The notes under the pieces are model-generated. The model saw only the letters and a program-made list of their open reading frames with translations. It did not search any database and was not told where the DNA came from. Positions 33,819-43,641 of a DNA stretch of 64,000 nucleotides are shown in pieces. The position numbers were made by a program, and so were the translations under genes. This DNA is from Leucobacter sp. OH1287 (GTDB lineage Bacteria; Actinomycetota; Actinomycetes; Actinomycetales; Microbacteriaceae): NCBI RefSeq assembly GCF_003859945.1, contig NZ_RQYM01000011.1, forward strand, positions 1 through 64,000, in the 5' to 3' direction. Positions within the stretch are counted from its first letter, which is position 1, and every line of letters starts with the position of its first letter.

Positions 33819-34616
33819 CTACTCCAGCAGGTCAGCGACCGAGCGCAGAATCTCGTCGGGGCGGAACGGATACTTCGCGATCTCCGCGTCGTCAGAAATA
33901 CCGGTCTTTACGAGAATCGTGTGCAGGCCAGCTTCCATACCGGCGACAATGTCGGTGTCCATCCGGTCACCAATCATCGCGGTTGTTTCGGAGTGGGCGT
34001 GAATTTTGTTCAGCGCGGAACGGAACATCATCGGGTTCGGCTTGCCAACCACATACGGTTCCTTACCGGTCGCTTTCGTGATCAGCGCGTTAATCGCACC
34101 GGTTGCTGGCAGCGGCCCTTCCGCGCTCGGCCCGGTAGCGTCCGGGTTGGTTGAGATGAAACGCGCACCCGCGTTAATAAAACGTATCGCCTTGGTTAGC
34201 GCGTCAAAACTGTAGTTGCGGGTCTCACCCACAACAACAAAATCGGGGTTGGTTTCGGTCATAATAAACCCGGCATCGTGCAGCGCCGTCAACAGACCAG
34301 CCTCGCCGATTGCGAAGGCGGATCCACCCGGTGCCTGCGCTTTTAAGAACGCAGCGGTTGCGAGCGCGCTCGTCCAGATGCGATCCTCGGGCACCTCAAT
34401 GCCGCTCGCCAACAGCCGGGCGCTGAGATCGCGGGCGGTGAAGATCGAGTTGTTGGTCAGCACAAGATACTCTTGACCGGTCTCTCGCCAGTGGTTAAGC
34501 AGCTCACTCGCCCCGGGAATCGGCTGCTGTTCGTGAACCAGAACACCGTCCATATCGGTCAGCCAGCAGTTAACCGCTGAGCGTTTTTCGGTGTTCAATT
34601 TTGTCCCCTGTGTCAT
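33819..34616 (-). CDS. HAD-IIA family phosphatase (NagD-like)
   Basis: Cytosolic phosphatase of the haloacid dehalogenase superfamily with a C2 cap. The 265-residue product has the nucleophile motif TDMDGVLV (near 20), motif II LTNNS, the Lys motif in GKPNPMMF and the acidic motif IGDRMDTDIVAG. NagD-type enzymes hydrolyse UMP and small sugar or glycerol phosphates; the substrate is not predictable. ATG 34616 has TGAAGGGGAAAA upstream. It diverges from the phosphoglucomutase gene. Confidence 0.9.
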   Translation of the reverse strand: MTQGTKLNTEKRSAVNCWLTDMDGVLVHEQQPIPGASELLNHWRETGQEYLVLTNNSIFTARDLSARLLASGIEVPEDRIWTSALATAAFLKAQAPGGSAFAIGEAGLLTALHDAGFIMTETNPDFVVVGETRNYSFDALTKAIRFINAGARFISTNPDATGPSAEGPLPATGAINALITKATGKEPYVVGKPNPMMFRSALNKIHAHSETTAMIGDRMDTDIVAGMEAGLHTILVKTGISDDAEIAKYPFRPDEILRSVADLLE

Positions 34617-34779
34617 TTTTCCCCTTCAATATTTCTGGTTAAAGCCTATCGTCAGAGTCTTAACGTAGGGTTATAAATTAGCTAAAACCGGTAGAATCTT
34701 AGTCGTAACGCTCTGTTTCAAAAGCGCACCCGCAGGCGCTGACCGTCACGAGCCGAAAGTTAGTAAGAGGCCAAAACAC

Positions 34780-36411
34780 ATGCACAACCGCGCCGGGCAA
34801 CCCGCCACACCCGCCGATTTGATCGACCTTGAGGTGCTCAGTGCCGCCTATTTCCAGCCTGTTAACCCGGCGGATCCGGCACAGCAGGTGGTTTTCGGTA
34901 CCTCCGGTCACCGGGGCAGCTCCCTTAGCGGATCCTTCAACGAGGCCCAGATCGCCGCAGTCTGCGCGGCCGTTGCTGAGTATCGCCGCCAGCAGGGAAT
35001 CACCGGTCCGCTATTTGTTGGCGCCGACAGTCACCCCCTGTCTGAACCCGCTGCCGAAACCGCCTACCGGGTGCTGGTCGCCTCCGGGGTGCGGGTGCTG
35101 CGCAGCAAAAACGACGAGTATGTGCCAACCCCCGCGGTCAGCCACGCGATTATTAAACACAATGCCCGGGGTGCCGAGATCGCTGACGGACTGATTATCA
35201 CCCCGAGCCACAATCCTCCCGCTGACGGCGGCATTAAATACAACCAGCTACACGGCGGCCCTGCCGACACCGCGGCGACCGGGTGGATTGCGGCGCGCGC
35301 AAACGAGCTGCTTGGTGCCTCGGGCGGATCCGCTGCCATCCTGATTTCGCAGCTTGCGGCGCGAGACGGTGGCGAGCTCGGCGAACACGACTTCCTCAGT
35401 GAGTACGTTGCCGACCTCGCGGAGGTTGTTGATATTGCTGCGATTAAACGGGCGGGGATCGCGTTTGCGGCGCACCCGCTCGGCGGCGCGGCCGACGCCT
35501 ACTGGCGGGCGATTGCGGATCGGCACGGGCTTAACATCACGGTGCTCGGCCCCGGCATTGATAAGCAGTGGGGTTTTATGAGCCTCGACTGGGACGGCAA
35601 GATTCGCATGGATCCGTCATCGCGCTATGCAATGGCCGCCGTTCTCACCCACCAGAACAGCTTCCCGTTGACGGTTGCGAACGACGCGGACGCTGACCGG
35701 CACGGGATTGTCACCCCGGACGGGGGGCTAATCAACCCGAACCACTATCTCGCGGTGGTTATCGACTACCTGCTCACCCACCGGCCCGCCTGGAGTGACA
35801 CCGCCGGAATCGGTAAAACCATTGTGTCATCGCAGATAATCGACCGGGTTGTGGCATCGCACGGGCGAGCGCTGCTGGAGGTGCCGGTCGGGTTTAAGTG
35901 GTTTGTGCCCGGTTTAAGCAGCGGCGAGCTGGTGTTTGGTGGGGAGGAGAGCGCCGGGGCGAGCCTTGTAACGCGCAACGGATCCGCCTGGAGCACCGAC
36001 AAGGACGGCATCGCGCTGTCCCTGCTGGCGGCGGAGATTCTCGCCGTCACCGGTAAGTCACCGAGCCAGTACTACGCTGAGCTAACCGCCAAACACGGCA
36101 GCCCCGCCTACGCCCGGATTGACGCGCCAGCTACCCCGGAGCAAAAAGCGAAACTCTTGGCGCTGACCGTTGACAGCGTTGCGGCGACGGAGTTTGCCGG
36201 TGAACCGATCCGTGAGGTGCTCACGCACGCACCCGGAAACAACGCTGCGATCGGTGGTTTGGTGATCCGCACCGGGAATGCTTGGTGTGCGATCAGGCCG
36301 AGCGGCACAGAGGCGGTTATGAAGATTTATGCGGAGTCGTTTGACGGCCCGGCGCACCTTGCGGAGGTGCAGCGGGCGGTGACGGCGCTGCTGACGGACC
36401 TTTTGAAATAG
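34780..36411 (+). CDS. pgm: Phosphoglucomutase (alpha-D-glucose phosphate-specific)
   Basis: Interconverts glucose 1-phosphate and glucose 6-phosphate. The 543-residue product begins with the Pgm-specific VVFGTSGHRGSSLSGSFNE, then has the phosphoserine loop TPSHNPPADGG (near 141), the metal loop DADADRHG (near 302), the sugar loop GGEESAGAS and the phosphate loop RPSGTEA (near 506). ATG 34780 has AAGAGGCC upstream within a leader of about 80 nt after a TAGAAT box. pheA follows after about 10 bp, so the two are probably co-transcribed. Confidence 0.95.
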   Translation: MHNRAGQPATPADLIDLEVLSAAYFQPVNPADPAQQVVFGTSGHRGSSLSGSFNEAQIAAVCAAVAEYRRQQGITGPLFVGADSHPLSEPAAETAYRVLVASGVRVLRSKNDEYVPTPAVSHAIIKHNARGAEIADGLIITPSHNPPADGGIKYNQLHGGPADTAATGWIAARANELLGASGGSAAILISQLAARDGGELGEHDFLSEYVADLAEVVDIAAIKRAGIAFAAHPLGGAADAYWRAIADRHGLNITVLGPGIDKQWGFMSLDWDGKIRMDPSSRYAMAAVLTHQNSFPLTVANDADADRHGIVTPDGGLINPNHYLAVVIDYLLTHRPAWSDTAGIGKTIVSSQIIDRVVASHGRALLEVPVGFKWFVPGLSSGELVFGGEESAGASLVTRNGSAWSTDKDGIALSLLAAEILAVTGKSPSQYYAELTAKHGSPAYARIDAPATPEQKAKLLALTVDSVAATEFAGEPIREVLTHAPGNNAAIGGLVIRTGNAWCAIRPSGTEAVMKIYAESFDGPAHLAEVQRAVTALLTDLLK

Positions 36412-36421
36412 TGGTGTGAAG

Positions 36422-37423
36422 ATGAACGAAACAGCGGATCGCGCAGAATCAGCTCAGCGTGCAGAACAGACAGAACCGGCAGCTGGGACGGAGTGCGCAG
36501 AACGGCAGTACAGCTACCTCGGCCCGGCCGGCACCTTCACGGAGGCCGCGCTGAAGCAGGTGCGTGAGGCTGCCGGGCAGCGCTGGAAACCAACCGCGAA
36601 CGTCAGCGAGGCGCTGCAGGATGTGATCTCCGGTGTCAGTGAGGCGGCGATGATCGCGATCGAGAACTCAGTTGACGGCGGTGTCACAGTCACCCAGGAC
36701 GCGCTCGCAACAACCGGTGAGCTCGGCATTATCGGCGAGTATCTGGTGCCGGTGAACTTTGAACTGGTGACACTGCCGGGGGTTTCGCTCAACGACAGCC
36801 CCGTGATTGCCGCGCACCCGGTCGCTTACGCGCAGTGCCGCAGCTGGCTTGAGGAGCACTATCCGAAGCACACGCACCAGGCTGCGGGCAGCAACATTCA
36901 GGCGGTGCAGCTGTTGCGGGATCCGCTCAGCGATGCCACGGCGGCGATCGGCCCGTTGAACGTTCATAAACATCACAGCGTCAGTGTAATCGCGCAGAGC
37001 ATCGCTGATAACAGCAACGCCGAAACCCGTTTCGTGCTCGTCGCCAAACGCCGCGCGGTTGCCGAGCCAACCGGTCATGACAAAACATCGCTGATTATTG
37101 AATTGGCTGAGGATCGTGCCGGTGCGCTGCTTGAGCTGCTTGAACAGTTCGCGACGAGGGGAGTGAATCTCACCCAGATTGCCTCGCGCCCTAACGGCAA
37201 TCGTCTCGGCAGTTACCGCTTCTACATCGACGCGGAGGGGCACATCAAGGACGAGCGGGTGGCGGACGCGGTGCTCGGCGTGAAACGTCACAGCCCGCGC
37301 GTTATCTTCCTCGGGTCATATCCGCGTGCTGACAAACAGCAGGCAACCAGCACCGCCCACAATTCGAACGAGGCGTTCCAGGAGGCGCGCACCTGGCTGC
37401 GGGACCTGCTCAGCGGCAGTTAG
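36422..37423 (+). CDS. pheA: Prephenate dehydratase with ACT domain
   Basis: Converts prephenate to phenylpyruvate in phenylalanine synthesis. The 333-residue product has a short acidic Gln/Ala/Glu N-terminus, YLGPAGTFTEAAL, a central catalytic region with IENSVDGGV and ETRFVLV, and a C-terminal ACT domain with GALLELLEQFATRGVNLTQIASRPN, the usual Phe-binding GALV and ESRP-like elements. Feedback inhibition by Phe is thus expected. ATG 36422 is preferred; GTG 36416 two codons earlier is possible. It follows pgm on the same strand. Confidence 0.93.
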   Translation: MNETADRAESAQRAEQTEPAAGTECAERQYSYLGPAGTFTEAALKQVREAAGQRWKPTANVSEALQDVISGVSEAAMIAIENSVDGGVTVTQDALATTGELGIIGEYLVPVNFELVTLPGVSLNDSPVIAAHPVAYAQCRSWLEEHYPKHTHQAAGSNIQAVQLLRDPLSDATAAIGPLNVHKHHSVSVIAQSIADNSNAETRFVLVAKRRAVAEPTGHDKTSLIIELAEDRAGALLELLEQFATRGVNLTQIASRPNGNRLGSYRFYIDAEGHIKDERVADAVLGVKRHSPRVIFLGSYPRADKQQATSTAHNSNEAFQEARTWLRDLLSGS

Positions 37424-37498
37424 CGGGCGGATCCGCTAACTCACTTTATATCGCAGGCACCGGCGAGCTGCTGGCCGTGGCCAAGCGGGCGGATCCAG

Positions 37499-38521
37499 CT
37501 AGTCGGCGAACTCGGCAACGTTCGCGCGCTCCGACCACTGCGGTAGCACACAGAGCGTTAACGCACCCGGATCTACCCGACCGGTTAGGGCAACACAGTG
37601 GCCGAAGTCGTCACCGTCCAGCTGCACTGCCTCCTCTTTCGGCACCTGCAGTTGCAACTGTTTTACCCGCCGGTAAACAACGCTCTTGGTGTCGTGTGTT
37701 AGGTCGATTATTTTGCGACCGGCGGCGCTTTTGCGGAGCACCCCGTTCTCCCAGCCGAGTTTCGCCATAATCGGCACCCACGACAGCAGGCGCATCTTGC
37801 CGATCGGTTTCAGTGCCACAACATCGAGCAGACCGTCATCGAGTTTCGCCTCCGGGATCAGCAAAACCTTTCCGGGCAAAAGCCCACAGTTGCCGATCAT
37901 AACCGTGTAAACACTGACGTTGCGGGCGTGTTTCTTGTCGTAGCTGGCGCGCACGTGGAGTGGTTTGTCTTTGATAACCGACCGCATCCCGGCATCAACG
38001 TAGGCAAGCCAGCCGAGTGATTTCTTCAGCTTCGGGTTGGTTAGCGAGATCGCCCGAGCGTCCAGCCCCATACCGGCGAGCACCAGGAAAACATGCTCGT
38101 CAACTTTGCCGTCAGCGCGTTTAATCTCGGCAACCCCGAGATCTATTTTGCGCCGCTCACCGTAAAAGGCAGCCTCAACCTGCTCCTCAACATCGTTAAT
38201 TGGTGCGCCGATGGTGCGGGCGAGCAGGTTGCCGGTTCCCTGCGGCACAATCGCGAGTGGCACCTCACTGCCGCGCATAACCTCGGCGATTGCGCGGACG
38301 GTGCCGTCACCGCCCGAGGCGATAATGGTTTTTGCACCCTCTGAAATAGCCTGTTTGGTGGCCGCTGCTCCGGCATCCTCCTCAGCGGTTTTATACCAGC
38401 GCGTTGGCGCACAGCCGGCCTGCTGCTCGTGCTTTTTCACAGCAGCTTTTAGCGCAGTAATATCTGTTTTCAGCGGCTGATAAACAACCGCAACATGGTC
38501 AGTTGCCGCAATTTCAGACAT
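37499..38521 (-). CDS. Diacylglycerol kinase-family lipid kinase
   Basis: A 340-residue DagK/YegS-type kinase expected to phosphorylate diacylglycerol or a related lipid at the membrane. It has the nucleotide-binding loop IIASGGDGTVRAI, VPQGTGNLLARTIG and, further on, GMGLDARAI plus LDDGLLDVVALKPIG. The ATG at 38521 has no ribosome site, but TAGACT ends seven bases upstream, so a leaderless transcript is likely; a TTG at 38551 is the alternative. It is divergent from serS with start codons 65 bp apart. Confidence 0.9.
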   Translation of the reverse strand: MSEIAATDHVAVVYQPLKTDITALKAAVKKHEQQAGCAPTRWYKTAEEDAGAAATKQAISEGAKTIIASGGDGTVRAIAEVMRGSEVPLAIVPQGTGNLLARTIGAPINDVEEQVEAAFYGERRKIDLGVAEIKRADGKVDEHVFLVLAGMGLDARAISLTNPKLKKSLGWLAYVDAGMRSVIKDKPLHVRASYDKKHARNVSVYTVMIGNCGLLPGKVLLIPEAKLDDGLLDVVALKPIGKMRLLSWVPIMAKLGWENGVLRKSAAGRKIIDLTHDTKSVVYRRVKQLQLQVPKEEAVQLDGDDFGHCVALTGRVDPGALTLCVLPQWSERANVAEFAD

Positions 38522-38528
38522 AACAGCA

Positions 38529-38534
38529 AGTCTA
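38529..38534 (-). promoter_or_regulatory. Leaderless -10 box for the lipid kinase gene
   Basis: On the minus strand TAGACT ends seven bases before the ATG at 38521. Confidence 0.5.
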
Positions 38535-38574
38535 GTCACCGTAAATGACAAGAAGCTGGAATAGCAAAAAGCGC

Positions 38575-38580
38575 TAGACT
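38575..38580 (+). promoter_or_regulatory. Leaderless -10 box for serS
   Basis: TAGACT ends exactly six bases before the serS ATG at 38587. Confidence 0.55.
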
Positions 38581-38586
38581 TGAATC

Positions 38587-39864
38587 ATGATTGATCTCTC
38601 TGTGCTCCGCAACAATCCTGACGTGATTGCAACCTCGCAAACAGCCCGCGGCAACGACCCGCAGATCCTCGCTGACGCAATCGCGGCCGACAGTGCGTGG
38701 CGCAGCGCCCAGGCAGAGTTTGAGAGCTACCGGGCAGAACAAAACCAGTTCAACACGCGGGTGAAAACCGCCAGCAAAGAGGAACGCCCAGCTCTGATTG
38801 AGCAGGTGAAAGAGCTCGCCGCGAAGGTGAAGGCCGCGCAGGCTGCTGCCTCCGAGGCTGAGGCTGTGGCGAAGGCCGCCGTTTACAAAATCGAGAACGT
38901 GATCGAGGAGGGCGTGCCAGGTGGCGGTGAAGAAAACTTTGTGACGCTTAGAACCCACGGTGAAAAACCAGAGTTCGATTTCACACCGAAGGATCACCTT
39001 GAACTCGGTGAGCTGCTCGGCGCAATCGACATGCAGCGCGGCGCCAAGGTTTCCGGCGCGAGGTTTTATTTCCTGCGCGGGGTTGGTGCGCAGCTGGAGC
39101 TCGCGATTATGCAGCTCGCACTCAACAAAGCGCTCGCTGCGGGCTTTATTCCGCTGATCACCCCAACCCTGGTGAAGCCCGAGATTATGCAGGGCACCGG
39201 GTTCTTGGGCGAGCACGCTGACGAGGTTTACCACCTGCCGCAGCAGGATCTCTACCTCACCGGCACCAGCGAGGTGGCGCTCGCGGGCTACCACGCCGAC
39301 GAGATTCTCGACCTGAGTGACGGCCCGATCCGCTACGCCGGCTGGTCAACCTGCTACCGCTCAGAGGCGGGCTCACACGGCAAAGACACTCGCGGAATTG
39401 TCCGCGTCCACCAGTTCAACAAGCTTGAAATGTTCGTCTACACAACCCCCGATCAGGCGACAGCCGAGCACGAGCGGCTGGTTGCCTGGCAGGAGGAGAT
39501 GCTGAAGGATCTCGGTTTAAGCTACCGGGTAATCGACGTCGCCGCCGGTGATCTCGGTTCAAGCGCCGCACGCAAATACGATATTGAGGCGTGGATCCCG
39601 ACACAAAACACCTATCGGGAGCTCACCTCGACCTCCAACTGCACGGGTTATCAGGCACGCCGGCTCGCAACCCGGTACCGCACCGAGAGCGGTAAACCGG
39701 CTCCGGCAGCTACCCTTAACGGCACACTCGCAACAACCCGCTGGCTGGTTGCGCTGCTGGAAATTCACCAACGAGCAGACGGCAGCGTGGCGGTTCCTGA
39801 GGCGTTGCGCCCTTACCTGGGCGGGCAGGCAGTTTTACAGCCTGAGACAGCGGGAAAGCGGTAG
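38587..39864 (+). CDS. serS: Seryl-tRNA synthetase
   Basis: Class II aminoacyl-tRNA synthetase charging tRNA-Ser. The 425-residue product has the N-terminal long coiled-coil arm (about residues 28-110), motif 1 around [13 protein letters not shown] and [12 protein letters not shown], the [12 protein letters not shown] serine loop, motif 2 [24 protein letters not shown] and the tRNA/ATP region [18 protein letters not shown]. Two tRNA-Ser genes lie nearby (40801 and 44081). A leaderless promoter is likely. It shares its divergent promoter region with the lipid kinase gene. Confidence 0.96.
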   Translation: MIDLSVLRNNPDVIATSQTARGNDPQILADAIAADSAWRSAQAEFESYRAEQNQFNTRVKTASKEERPALIEQVKELAAKVKAAQAAASEAEAVAKAAVYKIENVIEEGVPGGGEENFVTLRTHGEKPEFDFTPKDHLELGELLGAIDMQRGAKVSGARFYFLRGVGAQLELAIMQLALNKALAAGFIPLITPTLVKPEIMQGTGFLGEHADEVYHLPQQDLYLTGTSEVALAGYHADEILDLSDGPIRYAGWSTCYRSEAGSHGKDTRGIVRVHQFNKLEMFVYTTPDQATAEHERLVAWQEEMLKDLGLSYRVIDVAAGDLGSSAARKYDIEAWIPTQNTYRELTSTSNCTGYQARRLATRYRTESGKPAPAATLNGTLATTRWLVALLEIHQRADGSVAVPEALRPYLGGQAVLQPETAGKR

Positions 39865-39926
39865 GGTAAAACCTAAATCAGCGACCAACAGGACAGAGCA
39901 TAAAGCGGTGAAACAGCAAGCAGAAA

Positions 39927-40745
39927 ATGGTTGAAGCGAAGAAAATAGTTGCACTCGATCTCGACGGCACGGTTGTGCACTACGATGAGACCGTGGATCC
40001 AGAGCTCGCGACCGCCCTGCAGCTGCTTGACCGGGATCCGCTCACCGAGGTGATTATCGCAACCGGCCGTTCTGCCGAGTCGACGCTGAAGATCGTCAAC
40101 CTGGTGGGGATCAGCCCAACCTGGGTTATCTGCTGCAACGGTGCGGTGATTTTGTATCGTGATCCGCTCGCTTCGCACGGTTACCGTCGGGAGCACGTTG
40201 AAACCTTTGACCCGAAATCGGTGCTGGAGCTGCTGTACGGTAAGATTCCTGGCGCGCGGCTCTCGGTTGAGTCGGCGGACGGAGTGTTCTACTTCACCGC
40301 AGATATTCCTTTTTTCACGCTGCCTGTAGAAAGACGACAGGTTGATTTTGCTGAGCTGGTTAAGATTCCGGCTACCAGGGTTGTGACGCTGGGGGATGAA
40401 GAACGGGTGACCAGGCTGCTAACCGGTGCGCAACTTGCGGGCATTAATCATGTCTTTTACAGTGTTGGTGAGGTTGCCTGTCTCGATATCGCTCCGACCG
40501 GGGTTTCGAAAGCGAGTGCGCTGAAGTGGGTGAACGGCAAACTGGGTGTTAGCCGGGCAAACGTGTTTGCGGCCGGTGACGGCCACAACGACATCGACAT
40601 GTTTAGGTGGGCTGGCAAATACGGCACCGCCGTTGCGATGGGGCAGGCCGCCCCGGATGTCAAGGCCGCCGCGAACCGGGTGACCAGCGAGGTTGGTGAA
40701 TCCGGGCTGCTGCGGGCGCTCACGGACTGGCACCCGCTGCTTTAA
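39927..40745 (+). CDS. Cof-type HAD hydrolase
   Basis: A 272-residue HAD-IIB phosphatase of the Cof family acting on sugar phosphates or nucleotides in the cytosol. Visible motifs are the nucleophile loop ALDLDGTVVHYDE (near 9), ATGRS (motif II), SKASALKWV with the Lys, and FAAGDGHNDIDMF (motif IV). It follows serS by 62 bp on the same strand, a placement common in Micrococcales. No clear ribosome site precedes the ATG apart from AGCAGAAA. Substrate unknown. Confidence 0.9.
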   Translation: MVEAKKIVALDLDGTVVHYDETVDPELATALQLLDRDPLTEVIIATGRSAESTLKIVNLVGISPTWVICCNGAVILYRDPLASHGYRREHVETFDPKSVLELLYGKIPGARLSVESADGVFYFTADIPFFTLPVERRQVDFAELVKIPATRVVTLGDEERVTRLLTGAQLAGINHVFYSVGEVACLDIAPTGVSKASALKWVNGKLGVSRANVFAAGDGHNDIDMFRWAGKYGTAVAMGQAAPDVKAAANRVTSEVGESGLLRALTDWHPLL

Positions 40746-40800
40746 TCACCGTTCAGCTTGGAATTGGCGCTCTCAGCTAATTTTTGCTAAGCTTTACTGC

Positions 40801-40886
40801 GGAAGGTTGTCCGAGCGGCCGAAGGAACTGGTCTTGAAAACCAGCAGGCGAAAGCCTCAAGGGTTCGAATCCCTTACCTTCCGCCA
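40801..40886 (+). tRNA. tRNA-Ser (anticodon TGA)
   Basis: A class II tRNA with long variable arm. Acceptor GGAAGGT pairs with ACCTTCC, anticodon stem CTGGT/ACCAG encloses CTTGAAA (anticodon TGA), the variable arm is AGGCGAAAGCCT and the T loop is TTCGAAT. CCA is encoded. A TTGGCG/TAAGCT promoter-like pair lies just upstream (40764-40793). Confidence 0.96.
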
Positions 40887-40890
40887 TTGT

Positions 40891-40937
40891 AATGTCCTGA
40901 CACGCCATTCACAGTTTTGTGGGCGTGTCAGGACATT
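40891..40937 (+). terminator. Long hairpin after tRNA-Ser(TGA), homologous to 44030-44077
   Basis: A perfect 16-bp stem (40891-40906 with 40922-40937, sequence AATGTCCTGACACGCC) encloses a 15-nt loop and is followed by CTCTTTTCCCC. It begins four bases after the CCA. The same hairpin with a similar loop follows the convergent tRNA-Ser(GCT), so it is probably a shared tRNA terminator. Confidence 0.75.
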
Positions 40938-41067
40938 CTCTTTTCCCCCCCATCACCGCTAAAAGTTACACCGCTGAGACGATTTTCGCTGCGTTTTCAA
41001 ATCTCTGCGCGCTAGAATTAGGGTAAGCGTAATCGCGCTCTAAAACCCTTAAGATAGGCGGTAAAAC

Positions 41068-42297
41068 ATGGGACTCATTAAGGCTGTAGCGGGAGCCATC
41101 GGGGGCACGCTCGCGGATCAGTGGCTAGACTTTTACTCACTCCCTGACTCTCTCCCAGACACCGCAGCGTTCTTCTCCGCCGTTCCAAAGGGGCAGAATG
41201 CTGGGCGTGGATCAAACACTCGTGGGTCCGAGGGCGTTATCAGCAACGGCAGTAAGATTATCGTGCCTGACGGCTACGCACTGGTGCTGCTGCAGGACGG
41301 CGCCGTCACAGGGTTCGCGGCAGAACCTGGCGGCTACATCTGGGACAGCGAAGCAACCGACTCACAGTCAATCTTTGCAGGTAACGGCCTCATCAGTTCA
41401 CTCATCAAAACCAGCTGGGAGCGCTTCAAGTTCGGCGGCCGCCCAAGCTCACAGCAGGCGGCGTACTACGTCAGCCTGAAGGAGCTACCAAACAACCGTT
41501 TCGGCACACAGAGCGAAATCTACTGGGATGATGCCTACATGAACGCCCAGGTTGGTGCGCTCACCCGCGGCACCTACAGCCTGCGCATTGTGGATCCGCT
41601 GCTGTTTGTAAAAAACTACCTGCCAGCAAGGTATCTACAGCCTGGCCAGGTGTTCGACTTCACCGACCTTGGTAACGACGCTGCCGAGCAGCTGTTTAAC
41701 GAGGTTGTTGGATCCCTCTCGCAGGCGTTCTCGCTCTACACGAACGACCCATCAAAGGGTAACCGCATCACTCGGATTCAGCAGGACTCTGTCGGTTTTG
41801 CGCAGAGCCTCGCCGCAACCGTTGAGGCAAACTACCAGTGGAGTTCACAGCGCGGTTTAACCATCGTCAGCACCGCAATTATAGCGATCGAGTACGACGA
41901 GACAACCCGCGAACTGCTGCGCAACGTGCAGCGTGCAGACGCGCTCTCGGGTGCGCGAGGCAACTCGAACCTGCAGGCGTCAGTTGCGGCGGGATTTGAA
42001 TCCGCCGGAGAAAGCGGTGGCGCAGCGGGTCTTGTAGGTTTGGGAATGGCAGCAGGAGGTGTTGGACTTTCCGGTCTGCAGCAGCCGGTTCCGGGGGTTG
42101 GCGCAAACAACACCGCTCAGCAGGCTGCACCAGCAGCAGCGCCAGCTGCTCCAGCATCTCCAGCGGCGCCAGCTGCCGCACCTGCGGAAGCGGTTGATCC
42201 CGTGCAGCAGCTCCAGAAATTCAAGGAGATGCTAGACGCCGGGCTCATCACCCAAGAAGACTATGACGCTGCTAAAGCTAAAGCGCTCGGCCTCTAG
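41068..42297 (+). CDS. SPFH/band-7 domain protein with C-terminal SHOCT module (YdjI-like)
   Basis: A 409-residue cytoplasmic or membrane-associated scaffold candidate. The N-terminal 270 residues fit the SPFH-type proteins once called virion core proteins: GSKIIVPDGYALVLLQDG, then a central region with FDFTDLGNDAAEQLFNEVVG. A Gly-rich stretch and an Ala/Pro linker follow (about 320-375). The C-terminus QQLQKFKEMLDAGLITQEDYDAAKAKALGL region is a short C-terminal (SHOCT) module. B. subtilis YdjI is a likely homolog; it works with YdjG/YdjH and PspA in membrane stress. AGGCGG lies 11 bases before the ATG. No pspA is present here. Confidence 0.82.
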   Translation: MGLIKAVAGAIGGTLADQWLDFYSLPDSLPDTAAFFSAVPKGQNAGRGSNTRGSEGVISNGSKIIVPDGYALVLLQDGAVTGFAAEPGGYIWDSEATDSQSIFAGNGLISSLIKTSWERFKFGGRPSSQQAAYYVSLKELPNNRFGTQSEIYWDDAYMNAQVGALTRGTYSLRIVDPLLFVKNYLPARYLQPGQVFDFTDLGNDAAEQLFNEVVGSLSQAFSLYTNDPSKGNRITRIQQDSVGFAQSLAATVEANYQWSSQRGLTIVSTAIIAIEYDETTRELLRNVQRADALSGARGNSNLQASVAAGFESAGESGGAAGLVGLGMAAGGVGLSGLQQPVPGVGANNTAQQAAPAAAPAAPASPAAPAAAPAEAVDPVQQLQKFKEMLDAGLITQEDYDAAKAKALGL

Positions 42298-42324
42298 CCT
42301 GGCAGAGCACACCGACCAGGCAGA

Positions 42325-43641
42325 GTGATGGACAGCCCCCAGAACCCGCAGCCTGCTCAGGTGCCTGAGCAGGCTGCGGCAGAAAGCCAACCCGTAACGC
42401 AGGCACCCGCGCAGCCCGCAGCGCAGACCACAGCACCAGCACAGCCAGTACAGCAGGTTCAGCCCGCGGCACCCGCGCAGCAGGTGCAGGAGCAACCAGT
42501 GCAACCAGCTGGGCACAACGGGTTAAACAGGTGCCCGAAGTGCGGGTCCACCGAAATACAGCCAGTGCCGGCGACCGCGAACCTGATCTGCATGTTCTGC
42601 AGATACCAGTGGGAAGAACAGCAGCTGGAAACAGACCAGCCTGACCCGGAGTCGCTGTTTGACCTAACCGGCACACATGTTAGTCACGGATCCAGCAACA
42701 TAGCGCCCGATTCGGCGGACATCATAACTCTGAAGTGCGGCGGTTGCGGTTCCGAGATTGTGATCGACACCGCGAACGCGCTGCACGCGAGATGTCACTG
42801 GTGCCGTAACACGCTCACCCTGAACGCGCAGATCCCCAACGGTGCTGTGCCTGATGCGGTGCTGCCTTTCTATTTGACGCATGAACAGGCTGTTGCGGCG
42901 GTTAGTAAGTTCGCCTCGAAACGGCGGCTGTTTGCGAACCGCCGGTTTATTAAAGAGTTTAAGCCGGAGAACGTGCTCGGTGTGTATCTGCCCTACCTGG
43001 TTATCGACAGCAACTCGAGCGCCGAACTGTGGGGATACGGTGAGCACCTGATCCGCAAATACACCGTGAAAAGAGGCGATGACACAGAGACTCGCTACGA
43101 CGCGGATGTGTACCAGGTGTATCGGCAGATCGACTTCACAACCGACGATCTAACAATCGAGTCATCATCGCAGCGGGCGGACTTTAACAGCCCGGTCAAC
43201 ACCAACAACATTATTAACACGATCCTGCCGTTCGACACCGAGAACGCGGTTGTGTTCAACGCCAACTATCTCAGGGGCTTCACCTCTGAGAAACGCGACC
43301 AGGATGTCTCCGCCGTGCAGCCACAGCTGGAACACCAGCTGCTGTCGATCGCGCGCGCTAAAACAAACTCGACGCTCTCGTTCTATAACCGTGGAGTGAG
43401 ATGGGAGCACGAGAAACTGCAACTGCACGGCACCAAGTGGGTTTCTATGCACCTGCCGGTTTGGCTCTACTCCTACTACGAGCGGAAGAGCAGCCACAGC
43501 GTTGTGCACTACATCGCTGTGAACGGCCGCACCGGAGAGACTATGGGCAGCGTCCCCGTCTCCTATCCGCGCCTTTTGACGGCGGCACTGCTGTCAGGCT
43601 CAATCGTTGAAGCAATAGCAATAATGGTGGCACTACTGTGA
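42325..43641 (+). CDS. TFIIB-type double zinc-ribbon membrane protein (YdjG-like)
   Basis: A 438-residue protein. The first 65 residues are Gln/Pro/Ala-rich. Two zinc ribbons follow: CPKCGSTEIQ...CMFC near 72-95, and CGGCGSEI...CHWC near 138-160. A long conserved region comes next (YLTHEQAVAAVSKF, PYLVIDSNSSAELWGYGE, LPVWLYSYYERK), and one hydrophobic helix lies at the C-terminus (TAALLSGSIVEAIAIMVALL). This matches YdjG-type proteins that pair with SPFH partners. It follows the SPFH gene by 27 bp and overlaps the next gene by four bases. A role in envelope stress is family-based inference. Confidence 0.82.
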   Translation: MMDSPQNPQPAQVPEQAAAESQPVTQAPAQPAAQTTAPAQPVQQVQPAAPAQQVQEQPVQPAGHNGLNRCPKCGSTEIQPVPATANLICMFCRYQWEEQQLETDQPDPESLFDLTGTHVSHGSSNIAPDSADIITLKCGGCGSEIVIDTANALHARCHWCRNTLTLNAQIPNGAVPDAVLPFYLTHEQAVAAVSKFASKRRLFANRRFIKEFKPENVLGVYLPYLVIDSNSSAELWGYGEHLIRKYTVKRGDDTETRYDADVYQVYRQIDFTTDDLTIESSSQRADFNSPVNTNNIINTILPFDTENAVVFNANYLRGFTSEKRDQDVSAVQPQLEHQLLSIARAKTNSTLSFYNRGVRWEHEKLQLHGTKWVSMHLPVWLYSYYERKSSHSVVHYIAVNGRTGETMGSVPVSYPRLLTAALLSGSIVEAIAIMVALL

